Source of the DNA: Actinomycetales bacterium SN12
GTDB taxonomy: Bacteria; Actinomycetota; Actinomycetes; Actinomycetales; Microbacteriaceae
Reading direction: 5' to 3'
DNA length: 64,000 bases
NCBI GenBank assembly: GCA_002837415.1
Contig: PJCV01000002.1
Location: forward strand, 248,001 to 312,000
The translations under genes were made by a program, and so were the position numbers. Of this stretch, positions 32,912-41,190 are shown in pieces. The notes under the pieces were generated by a model. That model was not told the DNA's origin. It saw only the letters and a program-made list of their open reading frames with translations, and did no database searches. Every line of letters begins with the position of its first letter. Within the stretch, counting starts at the first letter, position 1.

Positions 32912-34019
32912 CCGGGTGCGCGCGGCTGTCGCCGCCGTCACCGACCCCGAGCTGCGCCGCCCGATCGGCGACCTCGACATGGTGCGCGACATCGTCGTCG
33001 ACGGCACGGCCGCGCGCGTCGGGATCGTGCTCACGATCGTCGGATGCCCAGCCGCCCAGCGCATCGAGCAGGATGTGCGGGATGCCGCGGCATCCGTCCC
33101 CGGCATCGACCAGGTCGCCGTCGACGTGGGCGTCATGACGCCCGACGAGCGACGCGCGCTCACCGAGAAGCTGCGTGAAGGACGCCCGGCGCGCCAGATG
33201 CCCTTCGGACCGGACTCGCTGACGCGGGTGATCCTCGTCTCGAGCGGCAAGGGCGGCGTCGGGAAGTCGACCGTCACCGCGAATCTCGCCGTCGCCCTCG
33301 CCCGTCAGGGACTGCGGGTCGGACTGGTGGATGCCGATGTGCACGGCTTCTCGATACCGGGACTGCTCGGCATCGCGCCCGGAACTCAGCCCACGCGCAT
33401 CGACGACCTCATGCTGCCGCCCGTGGCGCACGATGTGAAGACCGTGTCGATCGGCATGTTCCTGCGCGACGGCGAAGCCGTGGTGGCCTGGCGCGGACCG
33501 ATGCTGCACCGCACCGTGCAGCAGTTCCTCACCGACGTGTTCTTCGGCGACCTCGACGTGCTGCTGATCGACATGCCCCCCGGCACCGGCGACATCGCCA
33601 TCTCGATCGGCCAGATCCTGCCCCACGCCGAGGTGCTCGTCGTGACCACCCCGCAGCCGGCGGCGTCCGACGTCGCGATCCGCAGCGGACTCGTGGCCAG
33701 GCAGACCGGTCAGCGGGTGATCGGGGTGATCGAGAACATGGCGGCGTTCGCCCTCCCCGACGGCACCCTGCTCGACCTGTTCGGCGAGGGCGGCGGAGCG
33801 GAGGTCGCGCGGGCGCTCAGCGCCGATGGCGATGAGGTGCCGATGCTGGCATCCATCCCGCTCAGCCCGGCGCTGCGCCGCGGCGGCGACGAGGGCGTTC
33901 CGGTCGTGCTCGGCGACCCGGATGACGTCGCGGCGCGCGCCATCATCGACGTCGCGGAGCGCATCGCCCACCGCGGGCGGGGGCTCTCCGGCCGCGCCCT
34001 TCCTCTGCGGCTCGGCTGA
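32898..34019 (+). CDS. mrp: Mrp/ApbC-family P-loop ATPase
   Basis: 373 residues. DUF59/MIP18 domain (about 1-85), then the MinD-like ATPase: deviant Walker A SSGKGGVGKSTVTANLA (about 115-131), VDADVHGFSIPGL (about 144-156) and LIDMPPGTGDIAIS (about 222-235). Family members carry or insert Fe-S clusters. The CPxC motif that bridges the cluster between subunits of ApbC is missing: the segment reads ENMAAFALPDGTLLDLFGEGGG. So the classic scaffold chemistry may not apply; the replacement seems common in actinobacterial homologues. Co-transcribed with the DUF1003 gene. Confidence 0.88.
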   Translation: MTLADRVRAAVAAVTDPELRRPIGDLDMVRDIVVDGTAARVGIVLTIVGCPAAQRIEQDVRDAAASVPGIDQVAVDVGVMTPDERRALTEKLREGRPARQMPFGPDSLTRVILVSSGKGGVGKSTVTANLAVALARQGLRVGLVDADVHGFSIPGLLGIAPGTQPTRIDDLMLPPVAHDVKTVSIGMFLRDGEAVVAWRGPMLHRTVQQFLTDVFFGDLDVLLIDMPPGTGDIAISIGQILPHAEVLVVTTPQPAASDVAIRSGLVARQTGQRVIGVIENMAAFALPDGTLLDLFGEGGGAEVARALSADGDEVPMLASIPLSPALRRGGDEGVPVVLGDPDDVAARAIIDVAERIAHRGRGLSGRALPLRLG

Positions 34020-34025
34020 ACGGGC

Positions 34026-34415
34026 TCAGGTGGCCTCGACGTCGAACGGCGGCGGGGTCTGCCGGGAGAAGTACGTGCGCGTCATGCGCGGCCGCACCGG
34101 AGCGACCGGGTCTGTGGCGACGGCAGTCGGCGTGGACACCGGCTTGGCCTCGAACTCCGGCTCTTCGAACAGCGCGTCGCGGATGATGCGGCGAGGGTCG
34201 TACTGACGCGGGTCGAGCTTGCGCCAGTCGACCTCGTCGATCTCAGGCCCGAGCTCGTCGCGCATCCTGCTCTTGGTGTCGCGCAGGTACTCCCCGGCGC
34301 GGCGCACGAACTTCGCGAACGACTCAGCGGCCTTGGGCAGACGCTCGGGACCGATGATGATGACAGCGACAAGCCCGATCAGCAGCAGCTTGTCGAAGGT
34401 CAACCCCAGTTCCAT
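34026..34415 (-). CDS. tatB: Sec-independent translocase subunit TatB
   Basis: 129 residues. A single N-terminal transmembrane helix (about 8-22) with the FDKLLLIGLVAVIIIGPERLP pattern, an amphipathic helix (about 25-60) and a disordered tail. The E at position 3 and GPERLP fit TatB. TatA and TatC are not in the window. ATG follows TAGCCT by 6 bases (six G residues between), so either a leaderless start or a G-tract ribosome site applies. Ends 7 bases from the convergent mrp stop. Confidence 0.85.
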   Translation of the reverse strand: MELGLTFDKLLLIGLVAVIIIGPERLPKAAESFAKFVRRAGEYLRDTKSRMRDELGPEIDEVDWRKLDPRQYDPRRIIRDALFEEPEFEAKPVSTPTAVATDPVAPVRPRMTRTYFSRQTPPPFDVEAT

Positions 34416-34421
34416 CCCCCC

Positions 34422-34427
34422 AGGCTA
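34422..34427 (-). promoter_or_regulatory. -10 element of tatB
   Basis: TAGCCT, 6 bases before ATG 34415. Confidence 0.5.
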
Positions 34428-34463
34428 CCCGCCGCGCCTCCCCGCGTGATGCGTCGCGCCGCT

Positions 34464-34469
34464 TACGCT
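34464..34469 (+). promoter_or_regulatory. -10 element of the O-methyltransferase gene
   Basis: TACGCT; implies a leader of about 26 nt that contains the ribosome site GAGGAG. Confidence 0.45.
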
Positions 34470-34501
34470 GGTGAACACAAGCTTTTCCGAGGAGAAACCC
34501 C

Positions 34502-35134
34502 ATGAGCGAGCACGACGCGAACGCCCGATTCGCGCGAGAGACCATCGTCGAGCCCGCCGCGATCGCCCGCGCGCGCGCCCACGCCCTGGAACTCGGAGCC
34601 GCACCGATCAGCCCCGCAGTGGGCGCGCAGTGCGGGGTGCTGGCCGCTGCCAGCGCCGCCCGATCGATCCTCGAGATCGGCACCGGCGCCGGAGTCTCCG
34701 GCCTGTGGCTGCTGCGCGGAGCGCCGCAGGCGGTGCTGACGACTATCGACAACGAGCGCGAGCATCTCGCCGCCGCTCGCCAGGCCTTCGCCGACGCCCA
34801 CATCCCCGCTGCCCGCGGCCGTTTCATCACCGGCCGCGCGTCCGACGTGCTGCCGCGGATGAACGAGGGCGCATACGACATCGTCTTCATCGACGCCGAC
34901 CCGGAGAACGTCATCGAGTACGCCGAGCACGGCCTGCGTCTCGTGCGCACCGGCGGGCTCGTCCTCGTGCCGCGAGTGCTGCAGGGCGGTCGCGTCGCCG
35001 ACCCGGTGCAGCGCGACGCGATCACCAGCGCCTACCGTTCCCTGGTGCAGGAGACACAGGAGTCGCAGGCGGTGCTGGCCGCCCTCTCCACGGTCGGCGA
35101 GGGACTGCTGCAGCTCGCCCGCATCGCCGAGTAA
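34502..35134 (+). CDS. O-methyltransferase (COG4122, class I SAM-dependent)
   Basis: 210 residues. SAM-binding ILEIGTGAGVSGLWLL (about 57-72), TTIDNEREHL (about 80-89) and YDIVFIDADPENVIEY (about 125-140), the D-x-D metal-binding position of catechol-type O-methyltransferases. The last 70 residues form the dimerisation part. Substrate unknown. In mycobacteria the homologue (Rv1220c, as I recall) lies beside sigE and tatB; sigE is absent here. GAGGAG precedes the ATG by 7 bases. Confidence 0.88.
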   Translation: MSEHDANARFARETIVEPAAIARARAHALELGAAPISPAVGAQCGVLAAASAARSILEIGTGAGVSGLWLLRGAPQAVLTTIDNEREHLAAARQAFADAHIPAARGRFITGRASDVLPRMNEGAYDIVFIDADPENVIEYAEHGLRLVRTGGLVLVPRVLQGGRVADPVQRDAITSAYRSLVQETQESQAVLAALSTVGEGLLQLARIAE

Positions 35135-35162
35135 GCGGCGAATCCGGCTGAATACAGCAGAA

Positions 35163-35190
35163 GGGCGGCGGATCCGCAGATCCGCCGCCC
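35163..35190. terminator. Bidirectional hairpin between methyltransferase and DUF3117 genes
   Basis: Twelve-pair perfect stem GGGCGGCGGATC/GATCCGCCGCCC with a CGCA loop, between two convergent genes. Confidence 0.85.
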
Positions 35191-35204
35191 CTCTCATCGG
35201 AAGG

Positions 35205-35375
35205 TCAGACGCTCACGACGGCGCCCAGCACGTCGTGAAGCTCCTTCGCCTCTGCGTCGTTCACGGAGACGACCAGACGGCCGCCGCCCTCGAGCGGAAC
35301 CCGCACGATGATGAGTCGCCCCTCCTTCACGGCCTCCATCGGTCCGTCGCCGGTCCTCGGCTTCATCGCTGCCAT
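35205..35375 (-). CDS. DUF3117 small conserved protein
   Basis: 56 residues beginning MAAMKPRTGDGPMEAVKEGR and containing VPLEGGGRLVVSV, the complete actinobacterial DUF3117 signature (Rv1211-like). Function unknown. I chose ATG 35375 because the family starts at MAAMKPRTGDG and GAAAGGG lies 7 bases upstream. An upstream minus-strand TAAACT (35408-35413) is a possible -10, separating it from the mannosyltransferase gene. Confidence 0.85.
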   Translation of the reverse strand: MAAMKPRTGDGPMEAVKEGRLIIVRVPLEGGGRLVVSVNDAEAKELHDVLGAVVSV

Positions 35376-35456
35376 CGTGGCACCCTTTCCCTCGGTGGTA
35401 TGGCTCAAGTTTATCGGTAGCCTTCACCCTTCGGTGTTACGCGTGTCACATCCGTT

Positions 35457-36671
35457 TCACGGCACCTGCCAGTAGGTCTGCGCCGAGCCGTACATCGCGA
35501 GAATCCACACCCACTGCAGCAGCAGGCAGACCAGCAGCATCGCCCACCGATACGCCCGGGAGCGCGGCACCGCCAGGGCCCCTGCCAGCGGTGTCAGCGG
35601 GAACAGCAGGCGGAAGGTGCTCGACTGGGGGAAGAACACCGCCAGCAGGTACAGCAGATAGCTCGCGCTCCACAGCCGGATGTCCAGGCCGAGCCGCCGC
35701 ACGCTGCGCGCACGCAGCAGCGCGTATCCCGCTCCGATCACCAGCAGCGTCAGGATCACCCAGCCGGCCCAACCCGGCATCCCCCACTGCCCAGCCCAGA
35801 ACTCGGCGCCGCGCACGAATCCCTCGAACGGGATGAAGTCGGCGCTGGGGTCGCTGAGCCAGTTGCGGCGCCACGACAGCTCGGTCTTCAGGTAGGCGCC
35901 CGGGTCGCCGGTGACGAGCCCCGCGACGACCTGCCACGAGAAGCCGACCAGCGTCGTCAGCGCTCCGAGCGCGATGATGTGCGCGATGTGCTTCGACGGC
36001 AGCGGATGCCGGTCGCGTGAGGCCCACCGCGAGATGCCGTGCAGCCCGAGGAACAGCGCGAACGCCAGCACACCGGGGCGGGTGAACCCCATCACCGGGA
36101 TCACGAGGTACAGCCACCCGTACCGGTGACGCGACACCAGATCGAGCGCCACGAGCAGCAGCAGCACGAAGAGACTCTCGGCGTACCCCACCTGGAACAG
36201 CGTGGCGAGCGGCCCGCTCGCGAAGAACGCCACCGCCCACAGCGCCGCCGCTGCGCCGATCCGGGGGCGCAGCAGCCGGTGCAGCGCGAGACAGGCGAGG
36301 AAGCCCGCGGCGAGAGACACCAGCACAGCCCCCGCCGCCCACACACCCAGGCCCGCGAACTGCGCCAGGTAGGCGTACACCGGCATGAACGCCCAGGCGT
36401 TCTCGAGAACCTGCCCGGCCTCGTTCACGGGCAGCACGTTCGGGTAGCCGACCACCGCGACCGTCCAGTACCACTGGGCGTCCCACCCGAGCGCGTAGTC
36501 TCCCAGCGTCGGCGCAGCACCGAAACGCGATGCGGGGCTCGACGCGGCCGCGGCGAGCACGAAGAACCCGGTCGTCACCAGCCGCGACAGCAGGTAGATG
36601 ATCGCGATGCGAGCGGCGACGGGAGTCCGCACCCAGCCGCGCAGTGCGCCGGTCAGGACGCGGTGAGCCAC
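35457..36671 (-). CDS. PIG-V-like polytopic mannosyltransferase
   Basis: 404 residues with about nine to ten membrane helices. The GT-C feature WDAQWYWTVAVVGYP (about 63-77), with acidic D-A-Q-W in the first external loop, is typical of PIG-V/COG5542 lipid-linked sugar transferases. AYLKTELSWRRNWL and FPQSSTFRLLFPLTPLAG are further family-like stretches. It probably adds mannose to a lipid or cell-envelope glycan on the outer face of the membrane. The GTG start overlaps the end of dapE by 19 bases, so it is expressed from the dapE promoter. No strong ribosome site; start moderately certain. Confidence 0.78.
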   Translation of the reverse strand: MAHRVLTGALRGWVRTPVAARIAIIYLLSRLVTTGFFVLAAAASSPASRFGAAPTLGDYALGWDAQWYWTVAVVGYPNVLPVNEAGQVLENAWAFMPVYAYLAQFAGLGVWAAGAVLVSLAAGFLACLALHRLLRPRIGAAAALWAVAFFASGPLATLFQVGYAESLFVLLLLVALDLVSRHRYGWLYLVIPVMGFTRPGVLAFALFLGLHGISRWASRDRHPLPSKHIAHIIALGALTTLVGFSWQVVAGLVTGDPGAYLKTELSWRRNWLSDPSADFIPFEGFVRGAEFWAGQWGMPGWAGWVILTLLVIGAGYALLRARSVRRLGLDIRLWSASYLLYLLAVFFPQSSTFRLLFPLTPLAGALAVPRSRAYRWAMLLVCLLLQWVWILAMYGSAQTYWQVP

Positions 36672-37726
36672 GCGCGCAGTCCGCGTTCGACGTCCTCGAT
36701 CTGCGCGACCGGCACGCGCTCTTCGTCGTGGTGCGCGAGATGCGGATCACCGGGGCCGTAGTTCACGGCGGGAACCCCCATGGCCGAGAAGCGCGCGACA
36801 TCGGTCCAGCCGTACTTGGCGTGCGCCTCTCCCCCGACCGCTGCGAGGAACTGCTGCGCGATCGGCGCATCCAGGCCAGGACGGGCGCCGCCGACGGCAT
36901 CGACGATCTCCACGTCGAACCCGGCGAACGCCGCGCGCACGTGGGCCTCGGCGTCGGCGACGCTCTTGCTCGGCGCGAAGCGGTAGTTCACCTCGACCTC
37001 GCACAGATCGGGGATGACATTGCCTGCCACACCGCCGCGGATGCTGACAGCATTGAGCCCCTCGCGGTAGCCGAGCCCCTCGACCGCGACCTCCCTGGCC
37101 CGGTACTCGGCCAGCCTGCTGAGGATGGGCGCCGCCGCATGGATCGCGTTCTCGCCGATCCACGAGCGCGCGCTGTGTGCGCGCACACCGCGCACGCGGA
37201 CGACGGCTCGCAGCGTTCCGTTGCATCCGCCCTCCACGCGTCCGTCCGACGGCTCGCCCAGGATGGCGAAGTCGGCGGCGAAGAGGTCGGGGCGTGCCTG
37301 AGCGAGCAGGTGGAGACCGTTCAGCGAAGCGTCCACCTCCTCGTTGTCGTACCACATCCACGTGATGTCGACCGAGGGCTGGGCGAGCTCGGCGGCCAGC
37401 TTGAGCTGCACCGCCACGCCGGCCTTCATATCGACCGTTCCGCGACCCCACAGGTATCCAGCACCGTCGATCACGATGTCGCGGGTGGGCACGTTGTCGT
37501 TGATCGGCACCGTGTCGATGTGACCCGCGATCACCACACGCTGCGCCCTGCCGAGATTCGTGCGCGCGACGACGGTGTTGCCGTGACGAACCACCTCGAG
37601 ATGCGAGCACGAACGCACTGCCGCCTCGATCGCATCGGCCAGCGGCGCTTCGCCGCCGGACACGCTGGGGATGTCGCAGATCGTGCGAGTGAGATCGAGA
37701 GAGGATGCAGTGAGATCCAGCGCCAT
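36653..37726 (-). CDS. dapE: Succinyl-diaminopimelate desuccinylase DapE
   Basis: 357 residues, M20 metallopeptidase fold. AGHIDTVPIN (about 67-76, His ligand and Asp), GRGTVDMKAG (about 94-103, bridging Asp), YDNEEVDA (about 125-132, catalytic Glu pair) and ILGEPSDG (about 155-162). It releases succinate from N-succinyl-LL-diaminopimelate in lysine and peptidoglycan synthesis. Divergent from dapD with 64 bases between the start codons. The ATG follows TAGGCT by 6 bases with no ribosome site: leaderless. Confidence 0.93.
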   Translation of the reverse strand: MALDLTASSLDLTRTICDIPSVSGGEAPLADAIEAAVRSCSHLEVVRHGNTVVARTNLGRAQRVVIAGHIDTVPINDNVPTRDIVIDGAGYLWGRGTVDMKAGVAVQLKLAAELAQPSVDITWMWYDNEEVDASLNGLHLLAQARPDLFAADFAILGEPSDGRVEGGCNGTLRAVVRVRGVRAHSARSWIGENAIHAAAPILSRLAEYRAREVAVEGLGYREGLNAVSIRGGVAGNVIPDLCEVEVNYRFAPSKSVADAEAHVRAAFAGFDVEIVDAVGGARPGLDAPIAQQFLAAVGGEAHAKYGWTDVARFSAMGVPAVNYGPGDPHLAHHDEERVPVAQIEDVERGLRAWLTAS

Positions 37727-37732
37727 GCGCCC

Positions 37733-37738
37733 AGCCTA
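37733..37738 (-). promoter_or_regulatory. -10 element, leaderless dapE
   Basis: TAGGCT, 6 bases before ATG 37726. Confidence 0.55.
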
Positions 37739-37778
37739 GCCACGCCGACACATCCCGCCGCCAATGGGTCCGGGCCCG

Positions 37779-37784
37779 TACCGT
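37779..37784 (+). promoter_or_regulatory. -10 element, leaderless dapD
   Basis: TACCGT, 6 bases before ATG 37791. Confidence 0.5.
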
Positions 37785-37790
37785 AGGAAG

Positions 37791-38738
37791 ATGAGCACTA
37801 CACGCACGGTCTGGGGCATCGGCCTGAGCACGATCGCATCCGATGGCACCGCCCTCGACGCCTGGTACCCCGAGCTCGGCCTCGGCGCTCCGGAGCCCGA
37901 CGACGCCGCAGCTGCGGCATCCTCCTGGGGCGCCTTCGCGGACGGCGATGAGCGCCGCGGAGTGACGGTCGAGCTCGTGCAGCTCAGCATCGACCTCGAC
38001 GCCCCGGTCGCATCCACCGCCGACGCGTACCTGCGCCTGCATGCGCTGTCGCACCTGCTGGTGCGTCCGAACGAGCTCAGCCTCGACGGGATCTTCGCGC
38101 ACCTGCCCACCGTGGCGTGGACCAACGCGGGACCCATGCACCCGGCGGACGCCGCGCTGCTGCGGCCGGTGCTGCAGCGGCATGGCATCCAGGTGCAGGG
38201 GCTCGACAAGTTCCCGCGCCTCACCGACTACGTGCAGCCCGCCGGCGTGCGCATCGCCGACGCGTCGCGGGTTCGCCTGGGCGCGCATCTCTCCCCCGGC
38301 ACCACGGTGATGCACGAGGGCTTCGTCAACTTCAACGCCGGCACCCTCGGTGCGTCGATGGTGGAGGGACGCATCTCGCAGGGTGTCGTCGTCGGCGACG
38401 GCAGTGACATCGGCGGCGGTGCATCCATCATGGGCACGCTGTCCGGCGGCGGACAGCACCGCGTCTCGATCGGTGCGCGCACGCTGCTGGGTGCCAATGC
38501 GGGCATCGGGATCTCGCTGGGCGACGACTGCGTCGTCGAAGCGGGGCTGTATCTGACCGCAGGCACCAAGGTCGTCGTCGCCGGCGCCACCGCCGACGAC
38601 GCGCGCCAGACGGTCAAGGCGGCTGAGCTGTCTGGCCGCAGCGGACTGCTGTTCCGCCGCAACTCGCTGAGCGGTGCGGTCGAGGTCGTGCAGCGCTCGG
38701 GTCACGGCGTGACGCTGAACGAGATGCTGCACGCCTGA
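37791..38738 (+). CDS. dapD: Tetrahydrodipicolinate N-succinyltransferase DapD
   Basis: 315 residues, the actinobacterial DapD type. An N-terminal alpha/beta part (about 1-130), then a left-handed parallel beta-helix of hexapeptide repeats (about 155-270: VRLGAHLSPGTTVMHEGFVNFNAG..., GDGSDIGGGASIMG...) and a short tail. Transfers succinyl from succinyl-CoA to tetrahydrodipicolinate, the step before DapC and DapE, both of which are also in this window. The ATG at 37791 is preferred to one at 37764. Confidence 0.93.
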   Translation: MSTTRTVWGIGLSTIASDGTALDAWYPELGLGAPEPDDAAAAASSWGAFADGDERRGVTVELVQLSIDLDAPVASTADAYLRLHALSHLLVRPNELSLDGIFAHLPTVAWTNAGPMHPADAALLRPVLQRHGIQVQGLDKFPRLTDYVQPAGVRIADASRVRLGAHLSPGTTVMHEGFVNFNAGTLGASMVEGRISQGVVVGDGSDIGGGASIMGTLSGGGQHRVSIGARTLLGANAGIGISLGDDCVVEAGLYLTAGTKVVVAGATADDARQTVKAAELSGRSGLLFRRNSLSGAVEVVQRSGHGVTLNEMLHA

Positions 38739-38821
38739 TCACGGTGCTCACACAGGCCCGCAGCCGCGGCTGCTGTCGGGCGATCACGGCGCACGTTCAG
38801 CCCAGCGGCCACCGCTGCTGT

Positions 38822-38827
38822 TAGGGT
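38822..38827 (+). promoter_or_regulatory. -10 element of DEAD-box helicase 2
   Basis: TAGGGT. It predicts a leader of about 150 nt before ATG 38983. The preceding stretch also holds a 14-bp palindrome (38760-38773) after dapD. Confidence 0.4.
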
Positions 38828-38982
38828 GAGACTCGACGCCCCTCGCGAAGCGAGACGTCTGCGTCGTCGATATCCCTCCGCACCGGCATCCGGTCGCGGT
38901 CACCTCGAGCGGCGAAACGATGCGCGATCCCGCGCCGTCGCCCACTTCCGCAGTCACGCTGCGCCTTCCCGGAGATACTCCT

Positions 38983-40488
38983 ATGCCTTCCTTCCTCGAT
39001 CTCGGCGTGCCCGCCGTGCTGGCCGATGTTCTGGCCGCCGACGGCAAGACCGAGGCGTTCGCCATCCAGCGCGACACGCTCCCCGACTCCCTCGCCGGCC
39101 GCGACCTGCTCGGCCGCGGCCGCACCGGCAGCGGCAAGACCATCGCGTTCGCGCTGCCCCTGGTCGCCCGCCTGGCCGCATCCGGCTCGCGGCGCCAGGC
39201 CGGCCGACCCCGCGGTCTGGTGCTCGCACCGACCCGCGAACTCGCCACCCAGATCGCCGCGACCATCAGGCCCCTCGCCGAGGCCGTCGGCATGCGCGTC
39301 ACCACCGTGTTCGGCGGCGTCAGCCAGCGCCCGCAGGAGCAGGCGCTGCGCAGCGGCGTCGACATCGTCGTGGCCTGCCCCGGCCGGCTCGAAGACCTCA
39401 TGAAGCAGGGTGTCGTCTCGCTCGCCGCTGTCGAGGTGGCCGTGCTCGACGAGGCCGACCACATGGCGGACCTCGGCTTCCTTCCGGGCGTCACCCGCAT
39501 CCTTGCCGCCACCCCGGCCGGCGGACAGCGACTGCTGTTCAGCGCCACCCTCGACCGCGGCATCGACGCACTCGCGAAGCGCTTCCTCAGCCGTCCGGTC
39601 AGCCACGAGGTCGACGAGGCCAGCGTGCCCGTCGGCGAGATGACGCACCGCGTGCTGATCGCGTCGGATGCGGATGCCAAGAAGAAGCTCGTCGATGATC
39701 TCGCCTCCGGCGTCGGCCGTCGCATCCTCTTCACTCGCACCAAGCACCATGCAAAGAAGCTCGCCAAGCAGCTGACCTCGGCGGGCATCCCGTCGGTCGA
39801 CCTGCACGGCAACCTCGGCCAGAGCGCGCGCGAGCGCAACCTCGCCGCCTTCGGCGCAGACCCCGCGAACGGCGGGGTGCGCGTGCTCGTCGCGACCGAC
39901 GTCGCCGCTCGCGGCGTGCACGTCGATGACGTCGAGCTGGTCGTGCATGTCGACCCGCCCGTGGAGCACAAGGCGTACCTGCACCGCTCGGGTCGCACCG
40001 CTCGTGCGGGCGCCGCCGGCACCGTGGTCACGCTCGTGCTGCCCGAGCAGCGTCGCGACGTGAAGGACATCCTGCGCAAGGCGCAGATCACGGTGGGCCT
40101 GGAGGACGTCACGCCCGCCATCGTCGACGAGCTCGTCGGCGAGCGCGCTCCGAAGGTGAAGTACGTGCCGGCCGCCCCTCAGCAGAGCAAGCCGAAGGCG
40201 AAGCCGACGCAGCAGCCCGGCGAGCAGGCCGGCGGACGCTCGCGCCCGAGTCGCCGTCGCTCCGGCCGCACCGGCGATGCGGCTCAGCGCACCGACGTGG
40301 GTCGCGAGCGCTCGCGTTCACACGGTCAGAGCAGCCAGCCGCGCTACTCGACGCAGACCGGATCGCCCGCGGGCCAGCAGCGCCAGGGTGACCACGCCGG
40401 CGCACGTCCGGCATCGAGCGGTCAGCAGCACGGCGCGGGTCGCGCACGCACCGCGTCGCGTCGCGCCAGCCGCCCCCAGGGTCACTGA
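38983..40488 (+). CDS. DEAD-box RNA helicase 2, RhlE-like
   Basis: 501 residues. FAIQRDTLPDSLAGRD (Q-motif region), GRTGSGKTIAFALP (motif I), PTRELATQI, CPGRLEDL, VLDEADHMADLGF (DEAD), SATLDR, ATDVAARGVHVDD and HRSGRTARAG. A basic, Arg/Ser/Gln-rich disordered tail runs from about 390. It differs from helicase 1 in its shorter tail and GRTGSGKT P-loop. GGAG lies 8 bases before ATG 38983. It ends at a strong hairpin (40508-40538). Confidence 0.92.
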   Translation: MPSFLDLGVPAVLADVLAADGKTEAFAIQRDTLPDSLAGRDLLGRGRTGSGKTIAFALPLVARLAASGSRRQAGRPRGLVLAPTRELATQIAATIRPLAEAVGMRVTTVFGGVSQRPQEQALRSGVDIVVACPGRLEDLMKQGVVSLAAVEVAVLDEADHMADLGFLPGVTRILAATPAGGQRLLFSATLDRGIDALAKRFLSRPVSHEVDEASVPVGEMTHRVLIASDADAKKKLVDDLASGVGRRILFTRTKHHAKKLAKQLTSAGIPSVDLHGNLGQSARERNLAAFGADPANGGVRVLVATDVAARGVHVDDVELVVHVDPPVEHKAYLHRSGRTARAGAAGTVVTLVLPEQRRDVKDILRKAQITVGLEDVTPAIVDELVGERAPKVKYVPAAPQQSKPKAKPTQQPGEQAGGRSRPSRRRSGRTGDAAQRTDVGRERSRSHGQSSQPRYSTQTGSPAGQQRQGDHAGARPASSGQQHGAGRARTASRRASRPQGH

Positions 40489-40507
40489 CCTCAGCAGACA
40501 CGCAGAA

Positions 40508-40538
40508 CGGCCCGGCATCCGAGAAGGATGCCGGGCCG
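40508..40538. terminator. Hairpin between helicase 2 and the gene after gltA
   Basis: Thirteen-pair perfect stem CGGCCCGGCATCC/GGATGCCGGGCCG, GAGAA loop, between convergent genes; no U-tract. Confidence 0.75.
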
Positions 40539-40618
40539 CTCACGTCAGGGGGTACGACCCTCTCGCGCGGCGCTGCTTCGGGGTCACGCACCCGGTGATC
40601 AGTCCTGTCGGGCTGCGC

Positions 40619-41188
40619 TCAGTGCCAGTAGTGGCTCTCCAGGTTGCGCACCAGCAGTGCCGGTCGTCCGCCCATCAGCCGCGAGAGCCGGCAGCCGAGA
40701 TCCAGTCCGTGCCAGAGCACCGAGCTCGTGGCGATGCTGAGCGGTGAGCCCCTGCCTGCCGGGGCCTCGTCGTCGGGAATGAACAGCGTCCAGCCGTGCT
40801 CATCTTCGGCGGGCTCGAAAGCGGGCGGCCAGATCCGTACCACGCGCCCGCCCGATATCACGGCGCGCTTCTCGACCACGCCCAGATCGGTGTAGCCCAT
40901 GGGCACCGAGCGCGTCAGATCACCGAACGTGAAATCGTGCAGGATCGTCGGACTGACGCCCCTGTTGGTGACCACCAGGCGGGCGGTGCTCTCGTGAGCG
41001 GTGTCGAACGCGGCGGGAGCGTCCGCGAGCCAGTCGGTGATCGGCGAGGGGAGGACATGCTCGACGATGACGGCTGGAGTCGGTGCCCACGCCACATCGT
41101 TCGAGACGTTCGGCAGGTCCTGTCGTTCGCCGTCCAGCGCGTCGCGGAGCACCATCGCCCGAAACAGCGCCTGCATGTCGGCGTCCAC
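40619..41188 (-). CDS. Hypothetical protein downstream of gltA
   Basis: 189 residues, no family recognised. Mixed alpha/beta composition without membrane segments; a Trp/Pro-rich centre (VVRIWPPAFEPAEDEHGWTLF) and a C-terminal RPALLVRNLESHYWH. Codon use is like its neighbours (strong third-position G/C), supporting a real gene. GTG 41188 lies 2 bases after the gltA stop; ATG 41176 is an alternative. It is probably co-transcribed with gltA, but nothing links it to citrate metabolism. Confidence 0.6.
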   Translation of the reverse strand: MDADMQALFRAMVLRDALDGERQDLPNVSNDVAWAPTPAVIVEHVLPSPITDWLADAPAAFDTAHESTARLVVTNRGVSPTILHDFTFGDLTRSVPMGYTDLGVVEKRAVISGGRVVRIWPPAFEPAEDEHGWTLFIPDDEAPAGRGSPLSIATSSVLWHGLDLGCRLSRLMGGRPALLVRNLESHYWH

Positions 41189-41190
41189 GA

